In this document: positions 20,448 through 22,810 of the stretch, one piece after another
Numbering within the stretch: the first letter of the stretch is position 1
Layout: every line of letters starts with the position of its first letter
Virus record (IMG/VR): IMGVR_UViG_3300021090_000386
Coordinates: 1 to 22,810 of that record
Strand: one strand, 5' to 3'
Source of the DNA: a virus
Length of the DNA stretch: 22,810 nt
Notes under the pieces: generated by a model
What the model was told of the DNA's origin: nothing
The model's database searches: none
Seen by the model: only the letters and a program-made list of their open reading frames with translations
Program-made: the position numbers and the translations under genes

Positions 20448-20972
20448 ATGACGTTCCCGTCATTCCTGGCCGGGCAGACAGTCACGGCGGCCCTTCTGAA
20501 CTCCGGCCGGGTCGAAAAGGTGACGAACACAGCGGCACAGGACACAACGCTGACAACGTTCGTGGACGCGACCGACCTGGGTTTCTCGGTGGAGGCCAAC
20601 GCCCGGTACCGGGCAAGGGCTCTGATCGCCTATGACGCGCCCTTGTCCAACACTGACGGGGATATCAACTTCCAGTGGACCGGGCCAGCAGACGTCACCG
20701 TGACGAGACGCGTCACAGGCCTCGCGGTAACCAACACCACGAACATCGACGCCAACCTCATGAGCGTGGCCAGATCCCTGGGAACGGACGTCCGAGTCGG
20801 CGGTACGGCCGGGACGGACAACGCTTTTACCGTGTACGAAGACGTTATGGACATCACCGTCATCACGGCTGGGACGATTCAGTTCCAGTTCGCCGTAGGT
20901 ATTATCACGACTCCGCCAATTACAGCTACTGTCAAAGCCGATTCGGTCATCTACTATCAACGCGTCGCGTAA
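20448..20972 (+). CDS. Tail-tip protein, paralogue B (174 aa)
   Basis: The gene begins nine bases after its paralogue with a GTAGGTGG site. The product starts MTFPSFLAGQTVTAALLNSG and ends VKADSVIYYQRVA. N- and C-terminal segments match paralogue A closely, while the middle (TGPADVTVTRRVTGLAVTNT and TDVRVGGTAGTDNAF) differs more, the pattern expected if the exposed parts diversify while the attachment and core strands are kept. It is followed immediately by AAAGGAG of the next gene. The function is inferred as a second minor tail-tip protein, possibly forming a hetero-complex with A or giving alternative host recognition. Confidence 0.78.
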   Translation: MTFPSFLAGQTVTAALLNSGRVEKVTNTAAQDTTLTTFVDATDLGFSVEANARYRARALIAYDAPLSNTDGDINFQWTGPADVTVTRRVTGLAVTNTTNIDANLMSVARSLGTDVRVGGTAGTDNAFTVYEDVMDITVITAGTIQFQFAVGIITTPPITATVKADSVIYYQRVA

Positions 20973-20983
20973 AGGAGCCGAGC

Positions 20984-21262
20984 ATGACCGTTCAATGGAG
21001 CGAAGATCCGGTCGAGGTCTTCCCCAGCCTCAACTACTACACGTCGTCCGTGACCCTGAGGGGTGGTCAGGATCTCGGGGGTGGTGAGGACCGAGACATC
21101 ACGGTACGGATTGAGTGGGGCGGCACGGAGTCGCCCGACCAATCAGCCCTTCTGGCGAACGTGAACGCCCTATGGGATGCGGTGGTAACTGCTGGCTACA
21201 CCATCACCCAAGCTCACGCGGCCGGGGTTGACGTACTACAGATGCCGATCGAGAAGGCATAA
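20984..21262 (+). CDS. Hypothetical tail-tip-region protein (92 aa)
   Basis: The ATG at 20984 follows a perfect AAAGGAG site. The frame is open upstream to 20675, but that extension overlaps paralogue B and is rejected. The product begins MTVQWSEDPVEVFPSLNYYT, with a short strand region SSVTLRGGQDLGGGEDRDIT, a VRIEWGG strand and a helix QSALLANVNALWDAVVTAGY. It ends AGVDVLQMPIEKA. It looks like a small alpha/beta protein without membrane or catalytic signature, and I do not recognise the family. It is the last gene of the contiguous tail set. Confidence 0.72.
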   Translation: MTVQWSEDPVEVFPSLNYYTSSVTLRGGQDLGGGEDRDITVRIEWGGTESPDQSALLANVNALWDAVVTAGYTITQAHAAGVDVLQMPIEKA

Positions 21263-21293
21263 ACCGGGACTACGGGGAAGGGAGCCACGAAGG

Positions 21294-21626
21294 ATGAACA
21301 TCACGCTGCAGGACTTTTTCAACGGCGTCATCTATGCCGGGGCGCTGGCGGGTGCCATCTCCGGCATCGGGATCTTGCTTCACTTCACCGTGGTCCGCCC
21401 GGTCCGGAAGTTCCTCAAGACGGAGGTAACGGTTCACCTGGTGGAAATCAAATCGAGCATTGACGACAACGGTCATGAATTGGCCCAGCTTCGTGAAGAC
21501 CACGAGAGGCTGGCCGCCGACTTCAGGGCGCACACCTCGGACAACCACGGCCCCGAGAACCAGAACGGCCCCAGAGCCGTACCAAAACCATCCGGAACAA
21601 CGGGACGTCGTACCACTGGTACGTGA
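21294..21626 (+). CDS. Membrane protein with coiled coil; possible holin-like protein (110 aa)
   Basis: The ATG at 21294 follows GGGAAGGGAGCCACGAAGG. The N-terminus holds one hydrophobic segment (FNGVIYAGALAGAISGIGIL, about residues 9-28), then a basic RPVRKFLK stretch consistent with the cytoplasmic side. A charged helical/coiled-coil part follows (DDNGHELAQLREDHERLAAD) and a disordered tail rich in P, G, R and T. Single-pass membrane proteins of this layout at the end of actinophage tail operons are often annotated as holins or membrane anchors, but no endolysin gene is next to it, so lysis is only a suggestion. The downstream stretch is GTAC-rich and hairpin-forming, starting within its last codons. 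Confidence 0.72.
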   Translation: MNITLQDFFNGVIYAGALAGAISGIGILLHFTVVRPVRKFLKTEVTVHLVEIKSSIDDNGHELAQLREDHERLAADFRAHTSDNHGPENQNGPRAVPKPSGTTGRRTTGT

Positions 21627-21813
21627 CCCATCTCAGTCTGGTACGTGCTGGCACGGATGGTACGAGAGCCGGTACACGACGAAGCCCAGGAGTGGTACGA
21701 GGTTCCGTACCGGGTCCTGGGCTTCTGTACCACTGCGACCATTCCGGATCAGGGAAGGCCCGGAACGGCCCGATCGGTACTCGTGGTACACGCTACCAGC
21801 GCGACTCCGTACC
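21609..21813. repeat. GTAC-rich repeat array with inverted repeats
   Basis: GTAC occurs at 21610, 21619, 21641, 21660, 21672, 21695, 21707, 21727, 21777, 21786 and 21809 (eleven in 203 bases, with further copies at 21579 and 21865), mostly inside TGGTACG or its complement. CGTACCA-C-TGGTACG at 21609-21623 is a perfect 7+7 inverted repeat. Intervals (9, 22, 19, 12, 23, 12, 20, 50, 9, 23) are close to multiples of one helical turn. Positions 21627-21792 hold no convincing gene. A protein-binding array or hairpin region is possible. Confidence 0.55.
21671..21731. terminator. Long composite hairpin, probable bidirectional terminator
   Basis: Three stem segments stack: GGTACA with TGTACC, GAAGCCCAGGA with TCCTGGGCTTC, and GGTACG with CGTACC around an AGGTTC loop, giving 23 base pairs with one four-base bulge and one small internal loop. 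It sits between the end of the rightward late operon (21626) and the end of the leftward gene (21793), exactly where a two-way terminator is expected. There is no T-tract on either side. Confidence 0.65.
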
Positions 21814-22155
21814 AGGGTGGACCGGATGTTCCCGGCCGTCCTTCAGGTTCCGCTGGTCCTTCCGGTACTTCTGCAGGTCCTGTTCCATCTTCTTGTCGGC
21901 CTTGACGGCCATCCCGGTCAGCACCCTGACCAGCTCCCGCTTGTACGTCTCGGCCTCCGCGTGGTGGCCGGACTTCTCCAGCGACACCTGTACGGCGCGT
22001 GCCCAGTCCCAGGCGGCCTGAGCGGCGTTCTGAGGGTCGCTGTCGATCCTCCCCTGGAACCAGACCTGCCGGTTCTCCCAGGGCCTACGGCGCTTGCTGA
22101 GAGGCTTGTGCGTGCCATCCTTGGCACCCAGCGGAGTGCCGATCCTTCTCACCAT
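21793..22155 (-). CDS. Hypothetical basic helical protein (120 aa)
   Basis: The minus-strand ATG at 22155 follows AAAAGGTGAG. The product begins MVRRIGTPLGAKDGTHKPLS and is strongly basic at first, then a continuous helical region: NAAQAAWDWARAVQVSLEKS, then AEAETYKRELVRVLTGMAVK and KADKKMEQDLQKYRKDQRNL. No membrane segment or catalytic motif is seen. The helical repeats and charge could fit a nucleic-acid-associated or structural protein, but I do not recognise it. It faces the late operon, with convergent transcription ending near the hairpin at 21671-21731. The 293-residue rightward frame over the same DNA (21460-22341) has poor protein character and is a shadow. Confidence 0.75.
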   Translation of the reverse strand: MVRRIGTPLGAKDGTHKPLSKRRRPWENRQVWFQGRIDSDPQNAAQAAWDWARAVQVSLEKSGHHAEAETYKRELVRVLTGMAVKADKKMEQDLQKYRKDQRNLKDGREHPVHPGTESRW

Positions 22156-22315
22156 GGTTTTCTCACCTTTTCTGAGTGCCAGTGGAGATCTGGACAGGTT
22201 TCGCTTGCGTGCTGGTCAGGGGGCTGTTATCCTCACGCGCGCACGTCGCGTGCCCACACCCCCCCGCGTACGGACGGTGTTTTCCGTCTGAGACTCACGC
22301 GGGAGGGAGCAGGGG
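22156..22315. other. 160-bp gap between two leftward genes with short hairpins
   Basis: No gene is seen. GCACG-TCG-CGTGC at 22241-22253 and GACGG-TGTTTT-CCGTC near 22273-22288 are short inverted repeats that could form a terminator for the membrane-protein genes upstream on the minus strand or a leader for the 120-residue gene. No convincing -10/-35 pair was found by eye. Confidence 0.35.
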
Positions 22316-22606
22316 TCAGGCGTACGCGCGGGTGGTCATGATGAGGGCTATGACCACGGCCATGACGACGGCGGACCGACGCCACGACAGTGAGCAGTAG
22401 AGGAACGCCAGGGCGGTACGGCGCGGCCACCGCATGAGCAGGGACCACCAGTGCTCCATACCACTCTGGGGATCGAAGGGCGGTACGGCCAGGAGCCACT
22501 CTGGAACGGTGGCCCGGCCGATGTCGGCGGTACGGTCCAGCGGTACCAGAGCGAAGCCGTCTGGTACGTGTACCAGTTCCTGATCGTGGTCTCCGCTCTG
22601 GTACAT
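22316..22606 (-). CDS. Small protein with C-terminal membrane segments (96 aa)
   Basis: The leftward ATG at 22606 lies three bases after the stop of the next upstream gene, with GGGGGG inside that gene's end as a possible ribosome binding site. The first 50 residues are soluble (MYQSGDHDQELVHVPDGFAL, then a proline-rich AVPPFDPQSGMEHWW). The C-terminus has two hydrophobic segments, RRTALAFLYCSLSW and SAVVMAVVIALIMTT, separated by arginines. Membrane proteins of this size beside other small membrane proteins occur in actinobacterial phages and conjugative elements, including near FtsK/SpoIIIE-type translocases, but no translocase is in the window, so no function is assigned. Out-of-phase minus frames at 22233-22499 and 22348-22680 are shadows. 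Confidence 0.7.
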   Translation of the reverse strand: MYQSGDHDQELVHVPDGFALVPLDRTADIGRATVPEWLLAVPPFDPQSGMEHWWSLLMRWPRRTALAFLYCSLSWRRSAVVMAVVIALIMTTRAYA

Positions 22607-22609
22607 GGT

Positions 22610-22774
22610 TCAGCCCCCCAGGGTCTGAGCGAACAGGACGAGCTTGTCAGCCGCCGTACCAAGCTGGCCCAGCAGGGCACTCGCGTTGTGTGCCATGTCC
22701 ACCGGCATACGCCAGATCAGGAACGCCAGCAGGAGTACCAGCAGGGCCGGACCGTTGACTCTCTTCATCCTCAT
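22610..22774 (-). CDS. Small single-pass membrane protein (54 aa)
   Basis: The ATG at 22774 is preceded by GGAAGGGCCGGATC and overlaps the stop of the gene upstream (ATGA). A second in-frame ATG at 22768 is possible. The product starts MRMKRVNGPALLVLLLAFLI, which places a hydrophobic helix directly after a basic N-terminus. It is a typical signal-anchor, or possibly an uncleaved signal peptide. The rest (WRMPVDMAHNASALLGQLGT, then AADKLVLFAQTLGG) is an amphipathic helix. No family is recognised. It is tightly packed between an upstream partial gene and the 96-residue membrane protein, suggesting a three-gene membrane-associated unit. Confidence 0.68.
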   Translation of the reverse strand: MRMKRVNGPALLVLLLAFLIWRMPVDMAHNASALLGQLGTAADKLVLFAQTLGG

Positions 22775-22809
22775 GATCCGGCCCTTCCCATGCGCTTGCT
22801 GATCGCCAG
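22771..22809 (-). CDS. C-terminal end of a leftward gene entering the window
   Basis: On the minus strand one frame reads LAISKRMGRAGS and stops at TGA 22773-22771, overlapping the ATG of the next gene in the ATGA arrangement used at many junctions in this window. Only 12 codons are visible, so the call rests on the junction and the protein-like end. The function cannot be told. Confidence 0.45.
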   Translation of the reverse strand: MAISKRMGRAGS

Positions 22810-22810
22810 C

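Noticed and set aside
21460-22341. 293-residue rightward open frame
   Set aside because: It overlaps the end of the membrane-protein gene and is antisense to the well-formed 120-residue gene. The translation is P/R/L-rich without structure typical of a protein, and it lacks a ribosome binding site.

Overview
The window is part of a GC-rich siphovirus genome or prophage from an actinobacterial host, most likely Streptomyces or a relative. The evidence is strong G/C bias at third codon positions, many GTG starts, tightly overlapping ATGA/TAATG gene junctions, and structural proteins typical of actinophages. No host gene, tRNA, rRNA, insertion sequence or CRISPR array is visible. No integrase, holin/endolysin pair or DNA polymerase is recognisable, so the element extends beyond the window.

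Positions 1-3660 are the early/replication side. Two small genes run leftwards (1-273, 270-605). They diverge from a small XRE-type DNA-binding protein (698-895) across a promoter in which the two -10 boxes overlap. The regulator is followed by a TOPRIM-helicase replication protein (976-2856). Next is a repeat-rich, G-quadruplex- and hairpin-forming stretch (2857-3100) that is the best origin candidate, then two small unknown genes.

Positions 3661-3945 have no credible gene but hold a 28-bp near-perfect palindrome, two hairpins and a 15-bp direct repeat, directly before the small terminase gene. This is a candidate terminator and/or cos/packaging region. Positions 3946-21262 are a rightward late operon in the usual siphovirus order: small and large terminase, a small membrane protein, portal, ClpP-like protease, major capsid, two head-associated proteins, small connector-region genes, head-tail adaptors, two paralogous tail-tube proteins, tail assembly chaperones G/GT with a -1 frameshift, tape measure, a large minor tail protein and several small tail-tip proteins. 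A membrane/coiled-coil protein (21294-21626) closes the operon.

From 21627 the layout changes. A GTAC-rich, hairpin-forming intergenic stretch separates the late operon from a leftward cluster: a 120-residue unknown protein, two small membrane proteins and the tail end of another gene.

The most unusual features are: (i) a perfect 56-bp direct repeat at the portal/protease junction flanking a 113-bp insert with a 30-bp near-palindrome, leaving both genes intact; (ii) the GTAC array near 21.6-21.8 kb, whose spacing is close to the DNA helical repeat; (iii) the structured stretch behind the replication gene; (iv) two overlapping reading frames near 10.4-10.6 kb; and (v) the symmetric promoter of the regulator.
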